Source of the DNA: Flavobacteriales bacterium
GTDB lineage: Bacteria; Bacteroidota; Bacteroidia; Flavobacteriales_D; UBA2798
Direction: 5' to 3'
Length of the DNA stretch: 64,000 nucleotides
Assembly (NCBI GenBank): GCA_019694795.1
Contig: JAIBBF010000007.1
Coordinates: 27,799 to 91,798, forward strand
Each line of letters opens with the position of its first letter. Positions within the stretch are counted from its first letter, which is position 1. The translations under genes were made by a program, and so were the position numbers. Under the pieces are notes generated by a model. It made no database searches. It was not told the DNA's origin and worked only from the letters and a program-made list of their open reading frames with translations. Shown here one piece after another: positions 25,381 through 34,908 of the stretch.

Positions 25381-27810
25381 TTATTTTGCTTTTAAACGGA
25401 TGTACTGGTACTTGTGGTACTCATCCGCATTCTCTTTATAGTCGCCGTTATACTCAGGTCCCTGAACCATTGAAGTCTCGGAAACGAACTTGATTTTGTC
25501 TTCAGAAATACCTTTTGCTTTTAGGGCAATGATCAATCGCTTTTTGGCTTCTTCCATACGCACCTTAGCCAGGTTTTCATTTGTTTTAAAGGTAGCCGTT
25601 GGAACTTTTGATGCGCTGGACTCAATATCGATATACACCACACCATTTGCTTTCACCAACTTCGCTGCATCGTTTACGAACTTGTTAAAGTTCTTATCAT
25701 CCGATACTCCTTTTTTGTTGTAGTTGTAATAACGTTCGTAGGAACTAGGTTCCGCTTTAATAACAACATTATTTTGGTTGGTGTTGTTGTTGTTATTCGT
25801 AGCAACTTCTTTTTTGTTGTAACTGTATTTACATTTTCCGTCTCTGGTAGTTGTGCCCACCACCTTATTCGTATTATCGACCAATACAATTTCAAGTTCT
25901 TCACACAGGGTGATGTTATCCACCTTCATTTTGAAGAGATAGGTATTGTCCGGATTTAATTTGCGGAAATTAAATGTACCGTCGGGATTCACCGATTCGG
26001 TGGCCATTTTTTTACCGTTCTCATCCATGATTTCTACCGACAACTTTTTGCCTTTGAGATTATCCAGATTCCCTAACACTTTCCAGGTATAGGTAGTCTC
26101 GTTGGTAGTATTGGTATTGTTTTCCGGATTTTCTTCAATAATACCCATAGCCACTGGATCTAACAGAAGCACCTTTTCCAGTTCCTGATAAGAAGCTTCA
26201 CAAGGAACCTGGAATTGGTATTGATGGAATGTATTTCCTTCCATTTGATAATCCACCAGGTATTCGTGGCAAGGGGTTAAAACGAATACATAAGAACCAT
26301 CTTGCGGACGAGGCTTATATTCGGTTGGATCGCCACCTTCGGTGAGGTCGGAAACCAAAATCACAATTCCATTAGGAATCGGTTGTCCGGAAGGGACTTT
26401 AATATATCCTTTTAAGATAGCCACATTTACGATAGCAGTAGAATCCAGCTGAATCATGTAAATATCCTTTTCACCATAGGTGTCGGAACGTACAGAACTG
26501 AAATAACCTCTTTTTCCATCGGCACTGGTGATGAAGAATACATCATCATCTACAGAGTTAATCGGAACCCCAATGGGAACGGGATCAGAAAAGGTTTTGT
26601 CTTCTTTGAATTCGGAAACAAATACATCGAATCCTCCCATACTTTTATCGGAGTTGGAGGAGAAATAAAGTACGCGTCCATCCGCAGAAATAAATGGGGC
26701 GTCTTCATCGTAAATGGTGTTAATAGGCGCTCCAACGTTAAACGGAGTACTCCATTGTCCATTCGGTAATTTAGTTACTCTGTAAATATCACGACCACCT
26801 AATCCGCCCGGACGATCCGATACGAAATAAGCTGTGTTTCCATCCGGAGTAAAAGTAATGTGAGTTTCCCATGAGGTTGAATTGACGAAGTCACCAATGG
26901 GTTCCATTTCGGTATAAGCCGTATCAACAAAGTCGGAATAATAAATATTTCCATCACCATCTACATCGTGATAAATGTAGAGACGTTGACCATCGGCCGA
27001 AACGCTGATGGTAGCTTCATTCTCGCGCATTTTGTTGAATAAATCGACTTGTTGCGCTTTGCCCCATTCACCAGTTTCACGGTTACGGAATGAAACGTAG
27101 ATATCTTCATAATATTTACCATCATCCGGAATAATAGCTCGGATGTTGGACGAATCGGCTCTCAATCTTCTTGAGGTAAAATAGAGTGCATTTTCATCTA
27201 AGGAAATTACCGGAGAGTAATCGGAGTATTCGGAATTGACATTCGGACCCAAATTGATGGTTTGGGTATTTCCCTGGCGAGGATTTGCAACTTCATATTT
27301 TGCATTGTTCGCCATGGCAATCTGACGGTCAGCATCCGGAGCGAGAATGTGTTTTGTACCTGCTTCTGATTTAAAGCGGGTAAACATTTCGATGGCTTTA
27401 TCGAACTGATAATTTAAATGATAAGCCTTTCCGAGGTAATAGTATAAATCGACAGGAGCCTGGGTTTCGGTAAAGTCGAAGGGATTGTATTTTTTGGTAA
27501 CCTGATTGAGGCCTTTTTCCAAATGAGGAAGTGCTTTCGTTTTATTCAGGTTCAAATTCAAATAACAAACCCCTGCCTTAAAATTGTAGTTGGCATTGTC
27601 AGGTTTTTCTTCCAGAATAATCAACCAAACGCGCAATGCCTGGTAGTACTGCTTTTCTTTCATCAGTTCTGTGGCAATGTCGAATTTATCGGGTAGAGGA
27701 ATTTTTCTCAGATCCTCATCCGATGGTGGGGTTCCTTGCGCAAATACGCCGGAAACGATTCCTGTAAGAAAGAAAATTACTACAAGTAAAAAGGCCTTTT
27801 TAGTTCGCAT
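25381..27810 (-). CDS. TPR / PD40 propeller protein, PorE-like, with degenerate OmpA domain
   Basis: 809 residues. Signal peptide (AFLLVVIFFLTGIVSGVFAQ), TPR-like helices (NYNFKAGVCYLNLNLNKTKA, GKAYHLNYQFDKAIEMF), PD40 blades (ALYFTSRRLRADS, AYFVSDRPGGLGGRDIYRV, VLYFSSNSDKSMGGFDVFV), then beta-sandwich regions interrupted by Asn/Thr-rich linkers (NNNNTNQNN). The last 120 residues keep part of the OmpA fold (NENLAKVRMEEAKKRL), but lack the D...R pair and the final RRVEF seen in the neighbour, so peptidoglycan binding is doubtful. It is the first gene of the tandem set, 18 bases after the E2 gene. Confidence 0.85.
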   Translation of the reverse strand: MRTKKAFLLVVIFFLTGIVSGVFAQGTPPSDEDLRKIPLPDKFDIATELMKEKQYYQALRVWLIILEEKPDNANYNFKAGVCYLNLNLNKTKALPHLEKGLNQVTKKYNPFDFTETQAPVDLYYYLGKAYHLNYQFDKAIEMFTRFKSEAGTKHILAPDADRQIAMANNAKYEVANPRQGNTQTINLGPNVNSEYSDYSPVISLDENALYFTSRRLRADSSNIRAIIPDDGKYYEDIYVSFRNRETGEWGKAQQVDLFNKMRENEATISVSADGQRLYIYHDVDGDGNIYYSDFVDTAYTEMEPIGDFVNSTSWETHITFTPDGNTAYFVSDRPGGLGGRDIYRVTKLPNGQWSTPFNVGAPINTIYDEDAPFISADGRVLYFSSNSDKSMGGFDVFVSEFKEDKTFSDPVPIGVPINSVDDDVFFITSADGKRGYFSSVRSDTYGEKDIYMIQLDSTAIVNVAILKGYIKVPSGQPIPNGIVILVSDLTEGGDPTEYKPRPQDGSYVFVLTPCHEYLVDYQMEGNTFHQYQFQVPCEASYQELEKVLLLDPVAMGIIEENPENNTNTTNETTYTWKVLGNLDNLKGKKLSVEIMDENGKKMATESVNPDGTFNFRKLNPDNTYLFKMKVDNITLCEELEIVLVDNTNKVVGTTTRDGKCKYSYNKKEVATNNNNNTNQNNVVIKAEPSSYERYYNYNKKGVSDDKNFNKFVNDAAKLVKANGVVYIDIESSASKVPTATFKTNENLAKVRMEEAKKRLIIALKAKGISEDKIKFVSETSMVQGPEYNGDYKENADEYHKYQYIRLKAK

Positions 27811-27828
27811 CAGATTTGATTTCAGGTA

Positions 27829-29166
27829 TTAGATTTCGCGGTTCATATCGAATTGTTCGAGGTAATCGGCCACTCTCCGCACAAAACTTCCACCCAATGC
27901 GCCATCAACCACTCTGTGATCGTACGAGTGAGAAAGGAACATCATATGTCGAATACCAATAGTGTCTCCAAAAGGAGTTTCAATTACTGCAGGTTTTTTC
28001 CGGATGGCACCGGTAGCCATAATGGCAACCTGCGGTTGATTAATAATAGGCGTACCCATTACATTTCCAAACGTACCTACATTGGAAACCGTGTAAGTTC
28101 CTCCTGTAATTTCATCTGGTTTTAATTGATTATTTCTTGCACGATTAGCAAGATCATTTACGGCTTGTGTAATACCTACCAGATTTAAGCGATCGGCGTT
28201 TTTAATCACCGGCACAATTAAATTTCCGGAAGGCAATGCAGCTGCCATACCGATGTTGATTTCTTTGCGTTTAATGATTTTGTCGCCATCAACGCTAATG
28301 TTGATCATTGGGAAATCCTTGATCGCTTTAACAATGGCTTCGATGAGAATCGGAGTATAGGTTAATTTCTCTTTTTCTCTTTTTTCGAATTCCTTCTTCA
28401 CTCGTTCTCTCCATAAAACCATGTTGGTTACATCCACTTCAACGAATGATGTAACGTGAGGAGAAACCTTTTTCGAATTCACCATGTATTCCGCAATCAG
28501 CTTACGCATGCGGTCCATCTCAATGATTTCATCTCCTGGGAATACCGGAACAGATACTTTCTTTTCTTCTCTGACTTCGATTTTGCTTTCCGGTTTTGAT
28601 TCTGCAACGGTAACAGGTGATTGCTGAACTACAGTTTGAACTTTTCCTTTACCGCGGTTAGGCAGGTAATTCAAAATATCTTTTTTGGTAACGCGTCCTT
28701 GCAAGCCGGTACCCTGGATGGAGTCTAATTCTTCGATGGTGACACCTTCTGTTTGTGCAATAGTGCGAACGAGAGGTGAATAAAATTTTCCTTGTCCGCC
28801 ATTTTTTACCAATGGAGCAGGGGTGGAATGGTGACCATTCGAACTAACTGAAGCTGTATTGGCAACTGGTGCATTGCTTACGGAAACTTCTGCTTTAGGG
28901 GCTACAGGAGTTGCAGCAGCAGAGGCTTCAGATCCGATGATGGCAATTGCTTTTCCAACTTGCACCACATCGCCTTCGTTGCATAATCTTTTAACCAGAA
29001 TTCCCGCATTGGGTGAAGGAACTTCGGAGTCAACTTTATCCGTTGCAATTTCAATGATGGGTTCATCGAGTTCAACCATATCCCCCTCATTTTTCAACCA
29101 TTTGATGATCGTTGCCTCTGCAACACTTTCTCCCATTTTGGGCAACAAAACTTCGACCTGCGACAT
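27829..29166 (-). CDS. 2-oxoacid dehydrogenase E2 component (dihydrolipoamide acyltransferase)
   Basis: 445 residues. One lipoyl domain at the N-terminus with the lipoylated Lys44 in ATDKVDSEVPS. A flexible Ala/Pro/Val linker follows, then the peripheral-subunit-binding domain (YSPLVRTIAQTEGVTIEELD ... GRVTKKDILNYL at about 130-170). The acyltransferase domain carries the catalytic SYDHRVVDGALGGSFV. It transfers an acyl group from E1 to CoA. The sequence is closest to branched-chain or unspecific 2-oxoacid E2 forms, but I cannot assign the substrate. E1 and E3 genes are not nearby. A TAnnTTTG box is at 29200-29207. Confidence 0.93.
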   Translation of the reverse strand: MSQVEVLLPKMGESVAEATIIKWLKNEGDMVELDEPIIEIATDKVDSEVPSPNAGILVKRLCNEGDVVQVGKAIAIIGSEASAAATPVAPKAEVSVSNAPVANTASVSSNGHHSTPAPLVKNGGQGKFYSPLVRTIAQTEGVTIEELDSIQGTGLQGRVTKKDILNYLPNRGKGKVQTVVQQSPVTVAESKPESKIEVREEKKVSVPVFPGDEIIEMDRMRKLIAEYMVNSKKVSPHVTSFVEVDVTNMVLWRERVKKEFEKREKEKLTYTPILIEAIVKAIKDFPMINISVDGDKIIKRKEINIGMAAALPSGNLIVPVIKNADRLNLVGITQAVNDLANRARNNQLKPDEITGGTYTVSNVGTFGNVMGTPIINQPQVAIMATGAIRKKPAVIETPFGDTIGIRHMMFLSHSYDHRVVDGALGGSFVRRVADYLEQFDMNREI

Positions 29167-29199
29167 TTTATTTGCTTTTTTTGATTTTAGATTAAGCTA

Positions 29200-29207
29200 C
29201 AAAAATA
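29200..29207 (-). promoter_or_regulatory. -7 box TATTTTTG upstream of the E2 gene
   Basis: Perfect TAnnTTTG on the minus strand, 33 bases before the ATG at 29166, giving a leader of about 28-30 bases. Confidence 0.4.
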
Positions 29208-29268
29208 AGCTAATTATCCTATTGAACAAGCACTTTAATAAAATGTGAAAAACTGATAATCAGCTTAT

Positions 29269-31227
29269 TTAGCTTTTTCTTTCAGAAGGTTTTTTAAACA
29301 AACCCGAAAACAGCAATTTGAAGTCATTGCCCAGCTTATAATCCTTGGCATAAATAATATCTACTTTTTTAATCCAATCTTCTGATTGAGAATTAATTGA
29401 GATATTACTTGCGGTGCTAAAAACACCCGGTTTAATTTTAGGAAGTCGGTAATGGGAGGGATTTGCCACCTGATATCCGATGAGTGTTTTTTTCCCAATG
29501 AAAACCTTTAAAAAATCGGGTAATAGGGAAAAATTGGAAGGACGAATTAGTCCGATAACCGGTATGAAAAGAATGCAGCAAATTGAACCAAATAAATCGA
29601 ACATTCGTTTGTTTCTGACATTGGCCGGTCGGGAAATGGAGTTGATATCGATAACGTACAAATCGCCGGAGGTGTCGATGCTATTGCTTCCAATCAGATA
29701 CAAACTTTCAGGTTGTGCTATTTTAAAATCCACTTTTGAGTGATCGGAGGTGGACATTAAATCGATGATTTGTTGTGCTGAATTATCACGGGCACAAAAA
29801 ATAATTTCATCGATTCGCAGGACGTCGATGATCTCATTGAGTTGGGAAATGTCGCCTACAAAATGAGGGTCCTTAATTCCTTTTTCCGGCTGTACAAAAG
29901 CGATAAAATCGGAGTAATTATTCGTTTGCTTTAATAAACCAGCTACCCGGTCTGCTTCGTCTGTTTTGCCAATGATCACAAAGCGTTTTGTGCGTCGTTG
30001 TTTAAGATTGTAATTTCTCCATCCGCTTAAATGAAAAATTAATCTCAGGTTGATGTAAACCAGGGTTGCCCAGAGAGAAGAAAGCAAAATGAAAATTCTG
30101 GAGAATTGCCAATCCTTAGGCAACAAACCATAAACCATGAGAATAACTGCTGTACCAATAGCTAAACCTTTTATAATTTTTAAAAGTTTAACCGGTTTAT
30201 CATACCCACCGGAGAGCCAAACCGACAATAACCAAATGATGGAGTAGGAGGGAATGGCAATTTGTAGAACTTGTTCCGGGAAATGAATGCTCTTGTATTC
30301 GCCGTAATAATTTGCAATCAGAGCAGATCCTCCAAGTATGAGTGCAAAATCAATAAGTGGAACAATGGTTTGCTTGATGGCCCGACTGATAATGGCCATT
30401 CCTGCACGGAGATAAATGGCCAGGTGAATAAAAAAAGAAAACAGCCTTGCATTTTTTTCGGAGAAATGTTTGCGTGCAAAAATGATCATGGCATTGTAAA
30501 ACACAAACACATAATTCACCGAACTTTTTTTGGTGCTTTCTCCTTTGTAATGGATAATTCGTGTTTTTGGGAAGTAATAATTTTTGTATCCGCCTAAAAT
30601 TATCCGGTAAGAGAGATCGATATCTTCGCCATACATGAAAAAATCCTCATCCAGCAGACCCACTTTTTCCAAGGCATTTTTCCGCATTAACATAAATGCA
30701 CCGGAAAGAATTTCTATTTCATGTACTTCTTCTTTATCCAGATAACCTAAGTGATATTTTCCAAACCGACGCGATTTTGGGAATAAGGCGGATAGTCCGA
30801 ATATTTTATAAAACGCAACCGCAGGAGTGGGTAGTCCACGTTTCGATTCAGGTAAAAACTTCCCTTTACCGTCGATCATTTTTACACCCAATCCACCGGC
30901 ATCCGGATGTTGGTCCATAAATTCAATCACCTTTTTAAACGTGTCTTCTTCCACTACGGTATCCGGATTTAACAAGAGGACATATTCTCCTTTTGCCATC
31001 CGCATGGCCTGATTGTTGGCTTTAGAAAATCCGGCATTGAATTTATTTTCGATGAGAATTACCTGCGGGAATTTTTTCTTCACCATGGTGCAGGAAGCGT
31101 CGATCGAGTTATTATCCACCACAAACACCTCTGCCTTTATCTCCTTTAGAGCGGCATAAACAGAATTAAGGCATTGCTCGAGGAAATACTCGACGTTATA
31201 ATTCACTATGACGATGGAAAGCTTCAT
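29269..31227 (-). CDS. GT2 glycosyltransferase fused to a degenerate polyprenyl-phosphate sugar transferase
   Basis: 652 residues. Residues 1-270 are a GT2 domain of the rhamnosyltransferase type (LSIVIVNYNVEYFLEQCLNS, FVVDNNSIDAS, LLLNPDTVVEED, FFMYGEDIDLSYRI). About 280-400 has four to five hydrophobic helices and 405-515 a Rossmann-like CoA-binding domain (RFVIIGKTDEADRVAGLL). Together these match the N-terminal half of WbaP/ExoY-type phosphoglycosyltransferases. The last 110 residues recall the catalytic domain (NKRMFDLFGSICCILF, then DIIYAKDYKLGNDFKLLFSG), but the segment with the catalytic acidic residues is missing. So the C-terminal half is probably non-catalytic. It is found near envelope genes, yet no other glycan genes are adjacent. 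Confidence 0.85.
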   Translation of the reverse strand: MKLSIVIVNYNVEYFLEQCLNSVYAALKEIKAEVFVVDNNSIDASCTMVKKKFPQVILIENKFNAGFSKANNQAMRMAKGEYVLLLNPDTVVEEDTFKKVIEFMDQHPDAGGLGVKMIDGKGKFLPESKRGLPTPAVAFYKIFGLSALFPKSRRFGKYHLGYLDKEEVHEIEILSGAFMLMRKNALEKVGLLDEDFFMYGEDIDLSYRIILGGYKNYYFPKTRIIHYKGESTKKSSVNYVFVFYNAMIIFARKHFSEKNARLFSFFIHLAIYLRAGMAIISRAIKQTIVPLIDFALILGGSALIANYYGEYKSIHFPEQVLQIAIPSYSIIWLLSVWLSGGYDKPVKLLKIIKGLAIGTAVILMVYGLLPKDWQFSRIFILLSSLWATLVYINLRLIFHLSGWRNYNLKQRRTKRFVIIGKTDEADRVAGLLKQTNNYSDFIAFVQPEKGIKDPHFVGDISQLNEIIDVLRIDEIIFCARDNSAQQIIDLMSTSDHSKVDFKIAQPESLYLIGSNSIDTSGDLYVIDINSISRPANVRNKRMFDLFGSICCILFIPVIGLIRPSNFSLLPDFLKVFIGKKTLIGYQVANPSHYRLPKIKPGVFSTASNISINSQSEDWIKKVDIIYAKDYKLGNDFKLLFSGLFKKPSERKS

Positions 31228-31289
31228 GCAATGGGCACAAAATAAAGCAAAATAAATTCAATCGGACCTATAACGGTCAAAGGCCACTA

Positions 31290-31913
31290 TTATTTGCCAA
31301 CCGTAAAGCCGGATTCATAGGGAATACGGTTTAAAATAGACCTTCCCAACGTAACTTCATCGGCATATTCCAGTTCATCTCCCACGGAAATTCCCCTTGC
31401 GATACTGCTGATTTTAATATTAAAATCTTTCAATTTTCTGAAAAGATAAAAATTGGTGGTATCGCCTTCCATAGTGGCAGAAAGTGCAAGAATGATTTCT
31501 TTTATTTCGCCGGACTCCACCTTTTTCACCAGCGATTCAATTTGCAAATCTTGCGGACCAATTCCATCCATAGGTGAAATAATTCCCCCTAACACATGGT
31601 ACTTTCCGGTAAATTGACCTGTGTTTTCTATTGCCATCACATCGCGGATATCCTCCACTACACATAGCAATGATTCTTCCCTGCCGGGATTTGCGCAAAT
31701 GGAACAAATGCTTTCATCAGAAATATTATGGCAATTATTGCAATGCTTTAAATCATGTGCCAGATGCAAAAAAGCAGCGGAGAATTTTTCAATTTCTTCT
31801 GGCTTTTTTTTCAGCATACTTAATACCAAACGCAAAGCTGAACGTCGTCCCACCCCAGGCAGGGAGGACAATTGTTCAACAGCTTCTTCAATAATTCTGG
31901 ATGAATATTGCAT
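31290..31913 (-). CDS. recR: Recombination mediator protein RecR
   Basis: 207 residues, normal length. It loads RecA at gaps together with RecF/RecO. Helix-hairpin-helix [14 protein letters not shown] at 18-31, a zinc finger with Cys58, Cys61, Cys70 and Cys73 ([16 protein letters not shown]), then a Toprim domain beginning [15 protein letters not shown] and including [13 protein letters not shown]. The TAnnTTTG box at 31918-31925 is four bases before the ATG. Confidence 0.97.
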   Translation of the reverse strand: MQYSSRIIEEAVEQLSSLPGVGRRSALRLVLSMLKKKPEEIEKFSAAFLHLAHDLKHCNNCHNISDESICSICANPGREESLLCVVEDIRDVMAIENTGQFTGKYHVLGGIISPMDGIGPQDLQIESLVKKVESGEIKEIILALSATMEGDTTNFYLFRKLKDFNIKISSIARGISVGDELEYADEVTLGRSILNRIPYESGFTVGK

Positions 31914-31917
31914 GCCA

Positions 31918-31925
31918 CAAAAGTA
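31918..31925 (-). promoter_or_regulatory. -7 box TACTTTTG, four bases before the recR ATG
   Basis: Minus strand TACTTTTG-TGGC-ATG, perfect TAnnTTTG with N4 spacing. It separates recR from the upstream beta-oxidation operon as its own leaderless unit. Confidence 0.5.
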
Positions 31926-31987
31926 GCTTAAACTAGTTCTGAGAAATCAAGCCGGAAAAGGCTTTTTGCACTTTATTTTCAACAGAT

Positions 31988-32383
31988 TTAAATAAAGGTT
32001 CGGAGCCAGGCTTCAGCTTCGTGTTTTTTTCTGAAGACCTTAAAAGGATATTTGGGCCGGTTAAAGCGATAATAGAAATCGGCAATGAGTTTATAGGCCA
32101 AATTTGTCACAACAATTGCATAAGCGCAAGCCGGTGTTTTCGATTCCATCTGAACAGCGTGGTCTCTGCCTTCACGTGTGACCGTTACACCTTCCATAGC
32201 TTCGAACATAAATGGACGTTTTTCCTCACCCAAAACTTCCAGAAATACCTTCAAATTCTCCAATTGATTTGCCACATCGATAACGGTATCATCCTTGAAA
32301 ATGATTTGAACGATTCCGTCTTCACGAAAGTGAATAAAGGATGAACTAGTCTCTCTGGTTTCAATAATTCCTGTGCGAATCAT
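31988..32383 (-). CDS. SpoIIAA-like (STAS/SEC14-type) small protein
   Basis: 131 residues. It has strands alternating with helices: FIHFREDGIVQIIFKDDTVI, LKVFLEVLGEEKRPFMFEAM, AVQMESKTPACAYAIVVTNL, and a C-terminal FRKKHEAEAWLRTFI. The last motif (EAxxWL) is typical of SpoIIAA-like proteins. It shares its layout with the 130-residue protein encoded between the mutase subunits at 51058. Function unknown; related folds bind lipids or act in signalling. It lies eight bases after the 3-hydroxyacyl-CoA dehydrogenase gene, so it is probably in that operon. Confidence 0.7.
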   Translation of the reverse strand: MIRTGIIETRETSSSFIHFREDGIVQIIFKDDTVIDVANQLENLKVFLEVLGEEKRPFMFEAMEGVTVTREGRDHAVQMESKTPACAYAIVVTNLAYKLIADFYYRFNRPKYPFKVFRKKHEAEAWLRTFI

Positions 32384-32391
32384 GCCTCAAG

Positions 32392-33558
32392 TTAATGAAA
32401 AAACGTTTCCGAAGCGCTTTGCATCTTTTTTAAAATCGGACTGGGACGATATCTATCTTCACCGTAAAGGTCCTGCAAGTGATTCAGGCGATCTAACACA
32501 TTTTTTATTCCTATTTCATCTGCCCAATGCAATAGTCCTTTCGGATAATTTACGCCCTTGGTCATAGCCAAATCGAGGTCTTCCCGTGTAGCGATATTCA
32601 GGTAAAGTGCATCTGCCGCTTCATTGATCAGCATGACCAAAATGCGCTCAACGATATAATTTCCTAATTCAGTGTCCTTATTCGCTTCTGGTTGAACGGC
32701 TCCTTCGGCATAGTTGTAATAACCTCTTCCGGTTTTGCGGCCAAGACGTTTGGATTCAACCTGACGCTTCTGGGTGAAGGACGGTTTATACCTCGGATCA
32801 TAGAAAAACTCCCTGAAAACAGTTTCAGTAACAGTATAGTTTATGTCATTACCAATGAAATCCATTAATTCAAAAGGTCCCATTCGAAATCCTCCGATTT
32901 CCTTCATGGCCCAGTCGATGGTAGCAAAATCGGCGATTCCTTCTTCATAAATCCGGATTGCTTCGCCGTAATAAGGGCGAGCAACGCGATTTACGATGAA
33001 CCCGGGTGTGTCTTTGGCTAATACCGTATTCTTACCCCAGGAGTCGATTAATTTGCGGGAAAGGACCAAATATTCCTCTTCAGTTTGAACGGCTGGAATA
33101 ATTTCCACCAGGGGCATTAAGGGTGCAGGATTGAAAAAATGGATACCAACTACTCTTGAAGAATTTTGTACTGAGGCAGCGATTAGGGTCACCGATAAAG
33201 AACTGGTGTTTGTGGCAAGAATTGCATTGGGGGCTATGATCTGTTCCAGCTTTGAAAACAATTCTTGTTTGGCATTCAGGTTTTCTATAATAGCTTCTAT
33301 AACTAAGCCGCAATCTTTAAAAGCGTTTAAGTCAGACGCAAAATGAAAACGCGATATTACATCGGCAGCACTTTGTATTTTTCCTTTTTCCTGAAGGGAA
33401 TTCAGGATTTTTTCTAATGAAGATTTTGCTTTATTCAGCGATTCAGGATTAGCGTCGAAAAGGACAACCTGATGTCCATTCATAGCTGCTACCTGAGCAA
33501 TTCCACTTCCCATGGCGCCACTTCCTACAACGCCGATATGCATGTTTTTCATATCCAT
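32392..33558 (-). CDS. 3-hydroxyacyl-CoA dehydrogenase (PaaH/FadB-type)
   Basis: 388 residues. The NAD-binding Rossmann motif GVVGSGAMGSGIAQVAAMNG is at residues 9-28. IEAIIENLNAKQELFSKLEQ, ATNTSSLSVT and the catalytic GIHFFNPAPLMPLVEII follow. The C-terminal 3HCDH domains include TPGFIVNRVARPYYGEAIR and PFELMDFIGNDINYTVTE. It oxidises 3-hydroxyacyl-CoA. The ATG directly abuts the stop of the enoyl-CoA hydratase gene (no gap), so both act in one pathway: phenylacetate degradation or fatty-acid beta-oxidation. No other paa genes are in the window. Confidence 0.93.
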   Translation of the reverse strand: MDMKNMHIGVVGSGAMGSGIAQVAAMNGHQVVLFDANPESLNKAKSSLEKILNSLQEKGKIQSAADVISRFHFASDLNAFKDCGLVIEAIIENLNAKQELFSKLEQIIAPNAILATNTSSLSVTLIAASVQNSSRVVGIHFFNPAPLMPLVEIIPAVQTEEEYLVLSRKLIDSWGKNTVLAKDTPGFIVNRVARPYYGEAIRIYEEGIADFATIDWAMKEIGGFRMGPFELMDFIGNDINYTVTETVFREFFYDPRYKPSFTQKRQVESKRLGRKTGRGYYNYAEGAVQPEANKDTELGNYIVERILVMLINEAADALYLNIATREDLDLAMTKGVNYPKGLLHWADEIGIKNVLDRLNHLQDLYGEDRYRPSPILKKMQSASETFFH

Positions 33559-34335
33559 TTATTTTCCTGTAAATACCGGAGCTCTTTTTTCTAAAAAGGC
33601 ATTAATACCTTCTTTATGATCTGCACTTGCAGCTGCTTCTACCTGAACTTTTGCTTCAAGTTTTAATTGAGCACTTAGGTCGTTACTTACACTTTCATTC
33701 AACAGTCGTTTGGTAAGTCCAATTCCCTTCGTAGGCATGGCGGCTAACTGGGTACATAATTCAAGTGATTTGGCAACGAATTCATCATCTGCAAATACTT
33801 TCCAAATGAAACCAAGCTCTTTTCCTTCCTGCGCACTGATTTTTTCACTTAAAAACATCAATGCCGCTGCACGGTGATATCCGACTATTCGGGGTAAAAT
33901 ATGGGTTCCACCGCTATCGGGGATGAGTCCGATTTTACTGAATGCCTGGGAAAATGAAGCCGATTGTGTGGCAAGAACAATATCACAAGCCAAAGCCAGT
34001 GATGCACCGGCACCGGCAGCCACACCATTAACCGCTGCAACGATGGGCTTTTCCATAAAGCGCATTTTTTCAACAATCGGATTGTAATGTTCAATGACAA
34101 TTTTTTCAATTCCGGGTCCACTCGGATCAATCGCCTCACCTAAATCCTGACCAGCGCAAAATGCTTTTCCACTCGATGTGAGCATAACACAACGTACATC
34201 ATCATCTGCAGCGCATTTATCGAGTACGGACTGTAACTCAAGTGCCATTTGGCGGTTGAACGAATTAAACTTATCCGGACGCGACAAGGAAATTTTGCCT
34301 ACATGTCCGATTTTCTCGAATTGAATGAAATCCAT
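33559..34335 (-). CDS. Enoyl-CoA hydratase/isomerase (PaaG-like)
   Basis: 258 residues, crotonase fold. Seen: SLSRPDKFNSFNRQMALEL, oxyanion-hole region SSGKAFCAGQDLGEA, VAAVNGVAAGAGASLALACD, and GLIPDSGGTHILPRIVG. The Asp of PDSGG occurs in PaaG-type isomerases instead of the hydratase Glu. This suggests the oxepin-CoA/2-enoyl isomerase branch, though a standard hydratase role cannot be excluded. Coupled with the dehydrogenase gene downstream at 33558. Confidence 0.87.
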   Translation of the reverse strand: MDFIQFEKIGHVGKISLSRPDKFNSFNRQMALELQSVLDKCAADDDVRCVMLTSSGKAFCAGQDLGEAIDPSGPGIEKIVIEHYNPIVEKMRFMEKPIVAAVNGVAAGAGASLALACDIVLATQSASFSQAFSKIGLIPDSGGTHILPRIVGYHRAAALMFLSEKISAQEGKELGFIWKVFADDEFVAKSLELCTQLAAMPTKGIGLTKRLLNESVSNDLSAQLKLEAKVQVEAAASADHKEGINAFLEKRAPVFTGK

Positions 34336-34389
34336 AATTAAAAAACTTAGAAGGCGAATATAGGTGGCCTTGAACGAAAAAAAAAGAAA

Positions 34390-34908
34390 TTATAGCATCT
34401 CGGAGTATTTACCAGCCCGCGGTCCCAATTCAATTGCTTCCATATCGAAGATCCGTTGGCCATCAATTTTAAAGCGAAGCAGCGTTTTCACTTTGTGAAA
34501 TCCATGAACACCTGCTGCTCCCGGATTTAAGTATAAAAACTGAAGTTTCTTATCGAATTCCACCCTTAAGATGTGGCTATGTCCACATACCAAAATCCCG
34601 GGTTGATGCTCAATGATTAATTTTTTTGCTGCAGCAAGGTAGGTGTAGGGTTTTCCTGCAATATGGTGAATCATCACTTTTACCTCTTCACACATAAAAA
34701 CAGCTGTTTCCGGATAAGATTTTCTTAACTCCGTACCATCAATATTTCCATAAACAGCTTTTAGTGGTTTAAATGCTTCAAGTTGTTCAACAACATGGGA
34801 AGTACCGATGTCACCCGCATGCCAAATTTCATCGCAATCGGCAAAGTGGACAAACACTTTTTCATCCAAATAACCATGCGTATCGGAAATAATTCCAATT
34901 TTTCTCAT
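34390..34908 (-). CDS. YfcE/MJ0936-type metallophosphodiesterase
   Basis: 172 residues. Metal ligands of the calcineurin-like family are visible: GIISDTHGYLDE, HAGDIGTS, VYGNIDGTE and CGHSHILR. These small enzymes hydrolyse phosphodiesters (cyclic mononucleotides in vitro). The physiological substrate is unknown. The ATG overlaps the copper ATPase stop by four bases (ATGA at 34905). Confidence 0.9.
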   Translation of the reverse strand: MRKIGIISDTHGYLDEKVFVHFADCDEIWHAGDIGTSHVVEQLEAFKPLKAVYGNIDGTELRKSYPETAVFMCEEVKVMIHHIAGKPYTYLAAAKKLIIEHQPGILVCGHSHILRVEFDKKLQFLYLNPGAAGVHGFHKVKTLLRFKIDGQRIFDMEAIELGPRAGKYSEML

